A stretch of DNA of 7,539 bases from an uncultured Verrucomicrobium sp. (GTDB lineage Bacteria > Verrucomicrobiota > Verrucomicrobiia > Methylacidiphilales > GAS474). The position numbers and the translations under genes were made by a program. The stretch spans positions 1 through 7,539 of the forward strand of contig CAISZB010000047.1 in the NCBI GenBank assembly GCA_903889845.1, given 5' to 3'. This document shows positions 1-6,541 of this stretch, piece after piece; positions within the stretch are counted from its first letter, which is position 1, and the number at the start of each line of letters is the position of its first letter. The notes under the pieces were generated by a model. It searched no databases. It was given only the letters and a program-made list of their open reading frames with translations, and was not told where the DNA came from.

Positions 1-958
1 CCGCAAGCCGCCGATGCAGATACGGCGTCACGATGCGCCCCGCCTCGCCCGGGGTCGGCGTATCGACCGCGAGGGTGATCGAGTGGACCGCCACCACCGG
101 CGAGCCGTCCAGCTCCACCCCTCCCCGCTCCGCCACCCTTCGCCGCAACTCCAGATCGGCCTGTCGCGGCACCAGCGTCTCCCTTGCCGCGGCTTGGCAG
201 CCCTTGAAGGCTTCGCGGCGGGCCTCGTAATAAGCCTCATCCTGCGCCCGCGTGCGCCCCTTCGAGGAGGAGGCGGCGGCGGAAGAGGCTCTCCGGACGA
301 AGACCGGTTCCTCCGTCGCCCGGGGACTTTCGACCACGGGCGCCTCCCAGAAACGATCGAAGCCCCGCACCGCCGTCCGGGCAATCGGCCCCTTGATCCA
401 GATATCGCGGTCGAGGTAGTTCATATGCCCGCTCATCCCGAAATACCCGTCGGCGATATTGCGCCCCCCTTCCAGCATTTCCTCGTCGTCGACGACGAGG
501 AGCTTGCGATGATCGCGGAATCCCATCTCCCAGAACCGCATCGGATCCACGACATTGAAATACCGCAGCTCGATCCCGTGCCGGGCCAGTTCGTCCCGCT
601 CATAGGCGTCGAGACCCGGCTCCATTTCGTGGGGGTTCAGGTCGATCAGGATCCGGATCTTGACGCCCGCGTCGGCCCTCGCAACGAGGGCTTGAAGCAC
701 CAGCCTTCCCGCGCGGTCCGGCTCGAAGATAAAGTACTCCAGCTCCATCGTCCGGCGGGCCCGCCCGATCATCCGGAGGACATTTTCCAAGGCCGCCGTG
801 TCGTCGTCGATCAGGCGCACCTCATGAGGCGCCTGGACCGTCTCCAGCCAGGGATCATCAGACGGAAGCCCTTCAGCCACAGGCCCCTGCGCCCGCGCCC
901 GCATCGGCAGACCGAAGGCACAAGCCCACGCCACCCACATCAATAGAAGTCTGCTCAT
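1..958 (-). CDS. Exported phospholipase D/cardiolipin synthase-like protein (3' end outside window)
   Basis: This open frame of 319 codons runs off the left edge, so the C-terminus is missing. Residues 1-23 look like a signal peptide: MSR, a hydrophobic core (LLLMWVAWACAFGL) and an ARA-Q cleavage-like site. A PLD-fold domain follows, with MELEYFIFEPD near 71-81 and GVKIRILIDLN near 98-108. A perfect first HKD motif is present: H150-x-K152-x4-D157-x6-G164-G165-x-N167, continuing IADGYF. This resembles the ClsC/YmdC branch of cardiolipin synthases, which join phospholipids in the membrane or periplasm. A second HKD, needed for catalysis in this family, would lie off the window. After the first half there is a low-complexity Ala/Ser stretch (about residues 223-230) followed by a charged segment. 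An in-frame ATG at 994 would add 12 residues. I prefer 958 because it places the signal peptide at the N-terminus; neither start has a Shine-Dalgarno. A phospholipase or nuclease role is possible. The superfamily is certain; the substrate is not. Confidence 0.88.
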   Translation of the reverse strand, partial: MSRLLLMWVAWACAFGLPMRARAQGPVAEGLPSDDPWLETVQAPHEVRLIDDDTAALENVLRMIGRARRTMELEYFIFEPDRAGRLVLQALVARADAGVKIRILIDLNPHEMEPGLDAYERDELARHGIELRYFNVVDPMRFWEMGFRDHRKLLVVDDEEMLEGGRNIADGYFGMSGHMNYLDRDIWIKGPIARTAVRGFDRFWEAPVVESPRATEEPVFVRRASSAAASSSKGRTRAQDEAYYEARREAFKGCQAAARETLVPRQADLELRRRVAERGGVELDGSPVVAVHSITLAVDTPTPGEAGRIVTPYLHRRLA

Positions 959-1021
959 CGCGGAACGATCCCAAGAGAAAGGCACCCGGATCATTCGCGT
1001 CGATGGAAATGACTCATCCCT

Positions 1022-1048
1022 TCATGTTCTTGATTTTTATGAACATGA
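1022..1048. repeat. Perfect 8-bp inverted repeat between icd and the PLD gene
   Basis: TCATGTTC (1022-1029) and GAACATGA (1041-1048) are exact reverse complements around an 11-nt AT-rich centre. It lies about 30-65 bp upstream of the possible PLD gene starts (994 or 958). An operator for that gene or a weak hairpin are both possible; I recognise no specific regulator. Confidence 0.5.
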
Positions 1049-1050
1049 GA

Positions 1051-1085
1051 ATACCCCCCCATTCCGAGGAATGCCCATGGGGTAT
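1051..1085. repeat. Nested inverted repeat downstream of icd
   Basis: The outer arms ATACCCC (1051-1057) and GGGGTAT (1079-1085) enclose a second dyad, CATTCC (1060-1065) and GGAATG (1068-1073). The inner arms are separated by only 2 nt, so as RNA the innermost pairs would open to form the loop. The function is unknown; a structured 3' or leader element is possible. Confidence 0.4.
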
Positions 1086-1098
1086 GTACCTGCCTTTT

Positions 1099-1120
1099 GG
1101 GCGGCCCCGAAGGGCCACCC
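1099..1120 (-). terminator. UUCG-capped hairpin downstream of icd, candidate terminator
   Basis: Read on the minus strand this is a 9-bp stem, GGGTGGCCC / GGGCCGCCC, capped by a C(UUCG)G tetraloop, which is exceptionally stable in RNA. The single non-Watson-Crick pair is a G-U on the minus strand but an A-C mismatch on the plus strand. The structure is therefore optimised for the icd transcript. It lies about 54 nt past the icd stop. The stem is followed by AAAA rather than a U tract, so it is not a canonical intrinsic terminator. It may stop transcription without a U tract or protect the mRNA 3' end. Confidence 0.5.
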
Positions 1121-1122
1121 CC

Positions 1123-1142
1123 CTCCAGTTGCCTCCCTGGAG
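1123..1142. repeat. 6-bp inverted repeat downstream of icd
   Basis: CTCCAG (1123-1128) and CTGGAG (1137-1142) are exact reverse complements across 8 nt. They sit between the icd stop codon and the UUCG hairpin. This is probably an additional stem of the icd 3' untranslated region; no more can be said. Confidence 0.35.
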
Positions 1143-1146
1143 TATT

Positions 1147-1160
1147 TGCGCTATCGCGCA
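1147..1160. repeat. Short hairpin just after the icd stop
   Basis: TGCGC (1147-1151) and GCGCA (1156-1160) pair around a 4-nt loop. The hairpin starts 13 nt beyond the icd stop on the minus strand and is the first of several stems in this spacer. It is too short to call a terminator alone. Confidence 0.35.
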
Positions 1161-1173
1161 GGCAGTCGCTCCC

Positions 1174-2427
1174 TTACATGTGGGCGATGATATTGTCGCC
1201 GAATTCGGAGCACTTGATCTTCGTCGCCCCTTCCATCTGGCGGGCGAAGTCATACGTCACCTTCTTGCTCCCGATGGCCCCGTTGAGGCCCTTCAGGATC
1301 AGGTCGGCCGCCTCGCCCCAGCCCAGGTAACGGAACATCATCTCGCCCGAGAGGACGACCGAGCCGGGGTTCACCACGTCCTGGTCGGCATACTTCGGCG
1401 CCGTGCCGTGGGTCGCCTCGAAGATCGCGTGACCCGTGATGTAATTGATGTTGCCGCCGGGGGCGATGCCGATGCCGCCGACCTGCGCCGCAAGGGCGTC
1501 GGAGAGATAATCGCCGTTGAGGTTCAGCGTCACAATGACGTCGAAGTCCTCGGGCCGCGTCAGCACCTGCTGGAGCGTGATGTCGGCGATGGCGTCCTTG
1601 ATAATGATCCCGTTCGGGAGCTTGCACCACGGACCGCCGTCGATCTCCACCGCGCCGAATTCGGCCTTCGCCACCTCATAGGCCCAATCGCGGAAGGCCC
1701 CTTCGGTGTACTTCATGATGTTGCCCTTGTGGACAATCGTCACCGACTTCTTCTTCTGCTCGATGGCATACTTGATCGCGGAACGCATGATCCGGGCCGT
1801 GCCGGGCTGGGAAACCGCCTTGATCCCGATGCCGACCGTCGAAACCGCCTCCTCGCCGAAGCGGACCTTCTTGAACTCCTTCGGGTAAGTCGTCTTGAGG
1901 AATTCGAGGATCTTCAGCGCGGGATCGCTCCCGGCCTGGAAGTCGATCCCGGCGTAAATGTCCTCGGTGTTCTCGCGGAAGATCACCATGTCGACCTTCT
2001 CCGGATGCTTCACCGGGCTCGGGACGCCGGTGAAGTACTGGACGGGACGGAGGCAGACGTAGAGGTCGAGCATCTGGCGCAGGGCCACGTTGAGGGAGCG
2101 GATGCCGCCGCCGACCGGCGTCGTCAACGGTCCCTTGATGCCGACCAGGAACTCGTTGAACGCCGTGATCGTGTCGTCCGGGAGCCAGTTATCGAACTTC
2201 GTCTTCGACGCCTCGCCCGCGAAGACCTCGAACCAGGCGATCTTCTTCTTCCCGCCGTAGGCCTTCTCCACCGCCGCGTCGAGGACGCGGACGCTGGAGG
2301 CCCAGATATCGCGGCCGGTGCCGTCCCCGCGGATGAACGGGATGACGGGATTATCGGGAACGGTCAGAACGCCGTCCTTGATCGAGATCGTGCCGCCGGC
2401 AGGAGGGGTAATCGAAGTGTATGCCAT
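1174..2427 (-). CDS. icd: NADP-dependent isocitrate dehydrogenase
   Basis: This cytoplasmic TCA-cycle enzyme oxidatively decarboxylates isocitrate to 2-oxoglutarate and makes NADPH. The 417-aa product matches the E. coli Icd type in length and ends with the typical CSEFGD...M tail. Substrate residues are visible: S111 and N113 in [13 protein letters not shown]117, R127, R151 and Y158. K234 lies in VHKGN, and the metal-binding aspartates are D282, D306 and D310. NADP preference is indicated by H340...K345-Y346 in HGTAPKY and by Y392...R396 in YDFAR, which match the E. coli NADP-binding residues. S111 is equivalent to the serine phosphorylated by AceK in enterobacteria, but no aceK is in the window. 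The start gives the expected N-terminus. The leader before ATG is pyrimidine-rich with no Shine-Dalgarno. The gene lies 85 bp downstream of mbfA in the same direction. A structured spacer follows it. Confidence 0.97.
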   Translation of the reverse strand: MAYTSITPPAGGTISIKDGVLTVPDNPVIPFIRGDGTGRDIWASSVRVLDAAVEKAYGGKKKIAWFEVFAGEASKTKFDNWLPDDTITAFNEFLVGIKGPLTTPVGGGIRSLNVALRQMLDLYVCLRPVQYFTGVPSPVKHPEKVDMVIFRENTEDIYAGIDFQAGSDPALKILEFLKTTYPKEFKKVRFGEEAVSTVGIGIKAVSQPGTARIMRSAIKYAIEQKKKSVTIVHKGNIMKYTEGAFRDWAYEVAKAEFGAVEIDGGPWCKLPNGIIIKDAIADITLQQVLTRPEDFDVIVTLNLNGDYLSDALAAQVGGIGIAPGGNINYITGHAIFEATHGTAPKYADQDVVNPGSVVLSGEMMFRYLGWGEAADLILKGLNGAIGSKKVTYDFARQMEGATKIKCSEFGDNIIAHM

Positions 2428-2464
2428 AATGGGTGTGGGTGAGAGAGTAAGAGCAATTTCCGCG

Positions 2465-2475
2465 CCTTGGCAAGG
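2465..2475. repeat. 11-bp palindrome in the mbfA-icd gap
   Basis: CCTTG and CAAGG are separated by one base, and CGCG lies on both outer sides. This is the only dyad in the 85-bp gap between the mbfA stop and the icd start. It is a possible operator or weak attenuator for icd; otherwise the gap shows no convincing terminator, so mbfA-icd read-through is plausible. Confidence 0.3.
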
Positions 2476-2512
2476 ATCGCGTGCGGGTTTTTGGCTTTGT
2501 TCCGCGTCTTCT

Positions 2513-3460
2513 CTAAAACGACCCGATCAGCCACCCCGTCAGGAAGACCAGCACCCCGCCGATCACCACCTGGAAGGCCGCGGCGAGGAGCGCCGTGTCC
2601 ATATACCGGTGCCGGATCCACGAAATCACCGCCAACTCCACCGACACCACCCCCACGGCAATCCCCGTCGCCAACTGAAAATTGGGAATCAGGTAGGGGA
2701 TCGTATGGCCGATCCCCCCTGCCGTCGTCATCAGGCCACAGACCCAGCCCCGCATCCACGGATGGCCCCGCCCGCTCAGCACGCCGTCGTCGGAGAGCGC
2801 CTCCGCAAACCCCATGCTGATCCCCGCACCGAGGGAGGCCGCCAACCCCACGAGGAACGCGTCGTGACTGCTGTGCGTCGCGAAGGCCGCGGCAAAGACC
2901 GGCGCCAGCGTCGAGACCGATCCGTCCATCAACCCCGCCAATCCCGGCTGCACATATTGGAGGACGAAACGCCGCCGCTCCTCATGCTCCCCACCCGCGG
3001 CCAGCCGCTGCCGCTCGAAGGACTCGGCCAGATCGACATGCTTCCCCTCCTCGGCGGAAAGCTTCTGCAGAAACTCCTTCAGCACCGGATCGGACGCCTT
3101 GTCGACCGCCGCCGCATAGTAATCGCGGGCGTCCTCCTCCATCCGGGCCACCTCGTCGCGGATCTGGGAAACCGTCAGCACCTTCGCCAGCCAAAGCGGC
3201 TTGCGGCGGATAAACCCCTTCACATCCTGCCGCCGAATCAGCGGGATATGGTCGCCGAAGTGTTCCCGGTACGCCGCCGCCAGACGCTCCCCATGCCCCC
3301 GCTCCTCCTCCTGCATCCGGCGCAGCGCCTCCGCCGTCTCCGGATGGCCCTCGCGGACCCGCTCGGCGAACTCGCCGTAGATCCGCCCATCCTCCTCCTC
3401 CTGGGAAATGGCCAAAGCCAACACCTCGGCCGCCGTCAGTTCTTTGAATGCCTTCGACAT
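2513..3460 (-). CDS. mbfA: MbfA-type membrane-bound ferritin: ferritin-like diiron domain fused to VIT1 iron transporter
   Basis: The 315-aa product has two parts. Residues 1-150 form a ferritin/rubrerythrin-like four-helix domain with a full set of diiron ligands: a glutamate cluster at E21-E23 ([14 protein letters not shown]), ExxH at E53-H56, E108/E109 (MEEDARDYY) and ExxH at E138-H141. Residues 165-315 form a VIT1/CCC1-type membrane domain with the signature [14 protein letters not shown] (D179) and several hydrophobic segments up to the C-terminus. Proteins of this architecture (MbfA, Er-VIT1) export iron across the inner membrane and protect against iron and peroxide stress in alphaproteobacteria. 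I chose the ATG at 3460 because the family begins just before the [12 protein letters not shown] helix. An ATG at 3493 and a TTG at 3517 lie upstream in frame. No Shine-Dalgarno is near any of them. Iron is the likely substrate; manganese is possible. Confidence 0.9.
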   Translation of the reverse strand: MSKAFKELTAAEVLALAISQEEEDGRIYGEFAERVREGHPETAEALRRMQEEERGHGERLAAAYREHFGDHIPLIRRQDVKGFIRRKPLWLAKVLTVSQIRDEVARMEEDARDYYAAAVDKASDPVLKEFLQKLSAEEGKHVDLAESFERQRLAAGGEHEERRRFVLQYVQPGLAGLMDGSVSTLAPVFAAAFATHSSHDAFLVGLAASLGAGISMGFAEALSDDGVLSGRGHPWMRGWVCGLMTTAGGIGHTIPYLIPNFQLATGIAVGVVSVELAVISWIRHRYMDTALLAAAFQVVIGGVLVFLTGWLIGSF

Positions 3461-3533
3461 GGCGGCGACTCTACCGCCTCTCCACGTCGGCATGAAAGAA
3501 AAGTTCTTCTCCACCAAAATAGGGAAAGAAAAG

Positions 3534-3559
3534 CAAAATCAGTTAATTAACACCGATAA
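3534..3559 (+). promoter_or_regulatory. Possible sigma-28 (FliA-type) promoter for the chemoreceptor gene
   Basis: CAAA (3534-3537), 14 nt, then ACCGATAA (3552-3559) resembles the flagellar sigma consensus TAAA-N15-GCCGATAA. Seven of eight -10 bases match; the spacing is one base short. It points at the mcp gene, whose start is about 100 bp downstream, and chemoreceptors are classic sigma-28 targets. No good sigma-70 pair for mcp was seen here. Confidence 0.35.
3542..3551. repeat. 10-bp perfect palindrome in the mbfA/mcp divergent region
   Basis: GTTAATTAAC is fully self-complementary. It lies between the candidate promoter elements for mbfA and mcp. It could be a regulator binding site for either gene, or chance in an AT-rich spacer. 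I found no convincing Fur-box match. Confidence 0.3.
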
Positions 3560-3584
3560 AATATCCATAATTCTACTCATTCAA
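3556..3584 (-). promoter_or_regulatory. Possible sigma-70 promoter for mbfA
   Basis: Read on the minus strand, TTGAAT (3584-3579) and TTTTAT (3561-3556) are 17 nt apart. Each matches four of six consensus bases. Transcription would start about 90 nt before the mbfA ATG. The -10 overlaps the -10 of the candidate sigma-28 promoter on the opposite strand. Confidence 0.3.
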
Positions 3585-3663
3585 AAATCTCGACCCTACA
3601 GGTAGAAACAGAGCGCCTTTCCCTCATCACCAAAGAAACTTCCTCCCCTGCGGCATTATTCCC

Positions 3664-5772
3664 ATGAAAAAAACCCTTCCCCTTCTCATCGGCCTCACCG
3701 CCTTGATCCTCGTCCTGGCCGGGGCCATCGCCGCGGGACTCTCCCAGCACGCCGCCTTCGAGGCCTCCCTCCGCAAGCTCGGGCAGGATCGGGCCCTGGC
3801 GGAGAAAGTCGCCCTCGATCTCAAAGCCAGCGAAACGGAAGGCTACCTGAGACAGATTTACCAAAACGCCCGCACCCTCTCCCTCCTCCCCGGCATCCGC
3901 GCCCTCACCGGGACCAACGCCCCCAGGAATCCGAAACCCGATTGGAACGCCAAACTCTTCACCCCCGAACTGAAAAACACCGTCCAGCAGATCTACAACA
4001 ACCTCGCCAGCAACGTCCCGGTCTCCGAGATCTATTGCGTCCTCAAAGACTTCCATCCCGATGCCTCCGGCGAGCCCGACAAGGGCGAGACCCCCTTCTT
4101 CATGCTCGACCAGCTCATCGTCGGCGGCGGCGCGGCGGCGGCGGATGACGACAGCGCCAAGAAAAAGAACCCCGATTACCCCGACGAATTCGAGGGGGAA
4201 GAATACGCCTGGATTGCCGCCCAATCCCTCCGCTACGCCCAGGAGCATCCGAAGTTCGACTACGCCGAACTCGACGCCATCCCCGCCGCCGTCTCCCCCC
4301 TCCTCCGCACCTGCGACAACACCCAATACCCCTCCAAGGCCAGCGGCGACGTCGTCAACGCCCGGGGCTTCATCGTCGCCGTCCCCTTCTACAGCCCCGC
4401 CGGAACCTACCAGGGCCTGATCGCCGTCATCGTCCGCGCGAACCTCTTCGAGGCACAGTTCCTCGGCCTTCCCTCCCTCCCCGTCACCGCGCAGGAAAAG
4501 GCCGCCTCCGCCGTTCCCCTGCCGGAGGCCCCGTCCGACTTCCTCCTCCACCACGAAGGAACCGGCCTCCGCATCGCCGATCGTAGGAACCCCTCCCTCG
4601 CCTCCCTCTCCCTCACCGACGCCTCCCTCCTCACCCATCCCCTGTCCGGCGCCCGGATGCCCGGCTGGACCCTCTACCTCCGCCACAACGCCGCCCCCAT
4701 CGCTCACGAAGTCGAGGAGCAGACCCTCCTCTACCATCACAAGCTGGAAACCCTTCTCCTCCTCACCCTCTCTCTGTCGGTCGCCATCGTCGGCTGGACC
4801 TGGTTCACCCTGCGCCGCGCCCGTCGGGAAGCCCTCATGAAAAACATCGTCGCCTCCCTCACCACCACCGCCGACACCCTGACCCAGGAATCGGAGGAAC
4901 TGACCGAGAGCAGCCATCAACTCGCCGGGACCGCCTCCCAGCAGGCCTCCTCCCTGGAAGAAACCTCGACCGCCCTCGCGCAACTCACCGGGATGACCCG
5001 TTCCAACGCGGAAAGCGCCGAAAAAACCCGCCTCCTCTCGGGGGAAACCCGCCATGCCGCCGAGCTCGGCGAGAAGCAGACCTCCGACCTCCAGTCGGCG
5101 CTGGAAGGCATCCTCGCCGCCAACCGGGAAATGGGCGCGGCCATCGAGGCCATCCGGGACTCCAGCACCCGCGTCACCCATGTCATCAAGACCATCGACG
5201 AAATCGCCTTCCAGACGAACATCCTGGCGCTGAACGCCGCCGTCGAGGCCGCCCGCGCCGGGGAGAGCGGTGTCGGCTTCGCCGTCGTCGCCGACGAAGT
5301 CCGGAACCTGGCCCGACGCAGCGCCGAGGCCGCCCGGGAAACCACCTCCATGATCGAGGCCTCCGTCGAGAGGAGCGCCCTGGGCGTCGCCGCCAACTCC
5401 CGGGTCACCGCGCAGATCGAGGAATTCGCGACAAAATCGCGCCACATCCGGGAGAGCCTCGGCCAGATCACCGCCAAGGCCCGGCAGGTCGACCATCACA
5501 TCCAGGAAATCGCGAACGCATCGAAGGAGCAAAGCGAAGGCCTCAATCAAATCTCCCAGGCGATGCACGAACTGGAGGGCGGCACGCAGACGACCGCCGC
5601 CACCGCCGAGACCTCGTCCCGGATCGTCCGGCAACTCACCGACCAGACCCACCTTCTCCACACCACCACCTCCTCCCTCACCGAGTTGCTGTCGAAGAAA
5701 CAAGCGACCACCGCTCCCCAGCCCCGGCGCTTTCCGCTCCCTACACCAGGGATGGACAGGCTATCAATCTAA
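3664..5772 (+). CDS. Transmembrane methyl-accepting chemotaxis protein, orphan and apparently HAMP-less
   Basis: This is a 702-aa chemoreceptor that would signal through CheA/CheW to the flagellar motor. TM1 spans about residues 4-26. An extracytoplasmic sensor domain of about 335 residues follows, with a Cache-like stretch around 235-265 ([25 protein letters not shown]). TM2 spans about 363-385. The coiled-coil signalling domain begins almost immediately after TM2 and no HAMP domain is recognisable. A methylation-type segment is seen at 424-437 ([12 protein letters not shown]). The hairpin tip is canonical at 511-550 ([22 protein letters not shown], then [13 protein letters not shown]). The C-terminus lacks an NWETF-type CheR/CheB tether. 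The sensor contains a low-complexity Gly/Ala/Asp/Lys insert near 154-168 encoded by a GGC/GCG repeat. No che genes are nearby. The gene is divergent from mbfA and convergent with nikR. The ligand is unknown. The start at 3664 gives a clean TM1 but has no Shine-Dalgarno. Confidence 0.95.
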   Translation: MKKTLPLLIGLTALILVLAGAIAAGLSQHAAFEASLRKLGQDRALAEKVALDLKASETEGYLRQIYQNARTLSLLPGIRALTGTNAPRNPKPDWNAKLFTPELKNTVQQIYNNLASNVPVSEIYCVLKDFHPDASGEPDKGETPFFMLDQLIVGGGAAAADDDSAKKKNPDYPDEFEGEEYAWIAAQSLRYAQEHPKFDYAELDAIPAAVSPLLRTCDNTQYPSKASGDVVNARGFIVAVPFYSPAGTYQGLIAVIVRANLFEAQFLGLPSLPVTAQEKAASAVPLPEAPSDFLLHHEGTGLRIADRRNPSLASLSLTDASLLTHPLSGARMPGWTLYLRHNAAPIAHEVEEQTLLYHHKLETLLLLTLSLSVAIVGWTWFTLRRARREALMKNIVASLTTTADTLTQESEELTESSHQLAGTASQQASSLEETSTALAQLTGMTRSNAESAEKTRLLSGETRHAAELGEKQTSDLQSALEGILAANREMGAAIEAIRDSSTRVTHVIKTIDEIAFQTNILALNAAVEAARAGESGVGFAVVADEVRNLARRSAEAARETTSMIEASVERSALGVAANSRVTAQIEEFATKSRHIRESLGQITAKARQVDHHIQEIANASKEQSEGLNQISQAMHELEGGTQTTAATAETSSRIVRQLTDQTHLLHTTTSSLTELLSKKQATTAPQPRRFPLPTPGMDRLSI

Positions 5773-5792
5773 ACCCGCAATGACCCAATCTC

Positions 5793-5816
5793 TGGACCAA
5801 CGTTCACCTTGGTCCA
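5793..5816 (+). terminator. Hairpin after the chemoreceptor gene, candidate terminator
   Basis: TGGACCAA (5793-5800) and TTGGTCCA (5809-5816) form a perfect 8-bp stem with an 8-nt loop, 20 nt past the mcp stop. The stem is followed by AAAAA, not a U tract. It lies between convergent mcp and nikR, where a terminator is expected. Intrinsic termination is therefore uncertain. Confidence 0.45.
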
Positions 5817-5879
5817 AAAAGTTGAGTCATCCCCAAAGGGCTACCGGTTAAAACTTCGGTCACCGTACCGGCACAGCTC

Positions 5880-5900
5880 CAATTAAAGAGTCTTTAATTG
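5880..5900. repeat. 21-bp palindrome downstream of nikR
   Basis: CAATTAAAG (5880-5888) and CTTTAATTG (5892-5900) are exact reverse complements around AGT. It ends 7 bp beyond the nikR stop. The stem is AT-rich with no U tract, so it is a poor terminator and could equally be a protein-binding site. Its left part is repeated in inverted orientation upstream of nikR at 6459-6469. Confidence 0.5.
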
Positions 5901-5907
5901 AAAGCCT

Positions 5908-6336
5908 TCAGCTGGGGATATCCTTTCCCGTCGTGGTGACAGTGAGGGTGCCATGCTTGACCCCCTTGGAGGCGATCAGTTCGTCGGCCATCTTCCGGAT
6001 AAGAGCCGCCTTGCCCCGCACGATCAGGACTTCGAGGCAGTTATGGTGGTCGAGGTGGACGTGTACGGTGGAAAGAATCACGTCGTGATGGTCGTGCTGG
6101 ATATGGGTCAGGGTTTCCTGCAAATGGGGCTTGTGATGGTCATAAACCAAAGTGATCGTCCCTGCGATAATGCCAGTCCCCGAACGCTGCTGGTGCTCGA
6201 CAAGCTTCCCCCGGATCATGTCGGAGATGGCCTGCGAGCGGTTGCTGTAGCCCCGTTGGGAAATCATCTCGTCCATCTGCTCCATCAGAGGCGGAGGAAG
6301 CGAAAAGGAGATGCGGGCGGCGTTTTCTTTGTTCAT
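5908..6336 (-). CDS. nikR: Nickel-responsive transcriptional regulator NikR
   Basis: The 142-aa product has the length and two-domain structure of NikR. Residues 1-50 are a ribbon-helix-helix DNA-binding domain. Its strand R8-I-S10-F-S12 occupies the place of the E. coli base-contacting residues R3/T5/T7, and RGYSNRSQAISDMIR forms the helices. Residues 55-140 are the ACT-like nickel-binding and tetramerisation domain. The high-affinity nickel ligands are conserved: H81 in QHDHHD, then H92-x-H94-x5-C100, the same spacing as E. coli H76, H87, H89 and C95. NikR binds Ni(II) and then represses nickel uptake genes. Its divergent neighbour is a NiCoT permease and the shared spacer holds a dyad of NikR-operator type, so it most likely represses that permease and perhaps itself. 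It is convergent with mcp. No Shine-Dalgarno precedes the ATG. Confidence 0.97.
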   Translation of the reverse strand: MNKENAARISFSLPPPLMEQMDEMISQRGYSNRSQAISDMIRGKLVEHQQRSGTGIIAGTITLVYDHHKPHLQETLTHIQHDHHDVILSTVHVHLDHHNCLEVLIVRGKAALIRKMADELIASKGVKHGTLTVTTTGKDIPS

Positions 6337-6430
6337 GGGATGCAGCGGGTTTTCCCAATCCTAGAACACATCCCCCGCTTTGGAAAGGGTGGGCCGGAAG
6401 GCGGAAAACCGAGGGCATCTGCGGCAAAGT

Positions 6431-6457
6431 AGTATTATTTTTGTCTAGCGTAATACT
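6431..6457. promoter_or_regulatory. Candidate NikR operator
   Basis: AGTATTA (6431-6437) and TAATACT (6451-6457) are perfect inverted half-sites separated by 13 nt. NikR tetramers bind widely spaced dyads: E. coli uses GTATGA-N16-TCATAC, and other groups use half-sites with shorter spacers. A third half-site TAATACT lies at 6469-6475, 18 bp further on. The position between nikR and the nickel permease supports shared control. The half-site sequence is inferred, not a known consensus for this lineage. Confidence 0.6.
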
Positions 6458-6458
6458 C

Positions 6459-6469
6459 ACTCTTTAATT
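6459..6469. repeat. Inverted copy of an 11-mer found downstream of nikR
   Basis: ACTCTTTAATT here is the exact reverse complement of AATTAAAGAGT at 5881-5891, so the two copies bracket nikR as inverted repeats. This copy lies between the second and third operator half-sites and overlaps the third by one base. The function is unknown. Confidence 0.4.
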
Positions 6470-6498
6470 AATACTTTTTCTCGGAAAGTTAATATTAT
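6470..6498 (+). promoter_or_regulatory. Possible promoter of the nickel permease gene
   Basis: TATTAT (6493-6498) matches five of six -10 bases. The -35 position at 17-bp spacing (6470-6475) has poor consensus but coincides with the third TAATACT half-site. A repressor bound there would block RNA polymerase. The start site would fall near 6505, about 37 nt before the ATG. Confidence 0.3.
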
Positions 6499-6502
6499 CC
6501 TC

Positions 6503-6526
6503 GCCGAAGGGCACCCTCCTTCCGGC
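6503..6526 (+). other. Leader hairpin before the nickel permease start
   Basis: GCCGAAGG (6503-6510) pairs with CCTTC-C-GGC (6518-6526), giving eight base pairs with one bulged C and a 7-nt loop. It ends 15 nt upstream of the ATG. It could influence translation start or mRNA stability. It resembles no nickel riboswitch I know. Confidence 0.3.
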
Positions 6527-6541
6527 AACAAAGAAAAGAAC

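Noticed and set aside
14..946. 310-codon plus-strand frame at the left edge
   Set aside because: The product is Arg/Pro/His-rich and matches nothing. The minus-strand frame over the same bases carries a signal peptide and a perfect HKD motif and is the real gene.
1003..2442. 479-codon open frame antisense to icd
   Set aside because: Low-complexity Arg/Asp/Leu-rich product with no family resemblance. The opposite strand encodes an unmistakable isocitrate dehydrogenase.
2318..3550. 410-codon plus-strand frame opposite mbfA
   Set aside because: It has no recognisable domain and spans the end of icd, the spacer and mbfA, whose protein has complete ferritin and VIT motifs.
3552..3570. Possible Fur box upstream of mbfA
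   Set aside because: Only the first GATAA matches the GATAATGATAATCATTATC consensus in register; the rest diverges.
3577..5703. 708-codon open frame antisense to the chemoreceptor gene
   Set aside because: The predicted product is Gly/Glu/Val-rich with no recognisable domain. It mirrors the codon bias of the well-supported mcp gene on the other strand, so it is a GC-rich shadow.
5841..5871. Repeated TACCGG and a short CGGT/ACCG dyad between mcp and nikR
   Set aside because: The elements are only 4-6 bp, irregularly spaced, and too likely by chance to call a feature.
5953..6432. 159-codon plus-strand frame opposite nikR
   Set aside because: It is the complement of a conserved NikR with all four nickel ligands and has no domain of its own.
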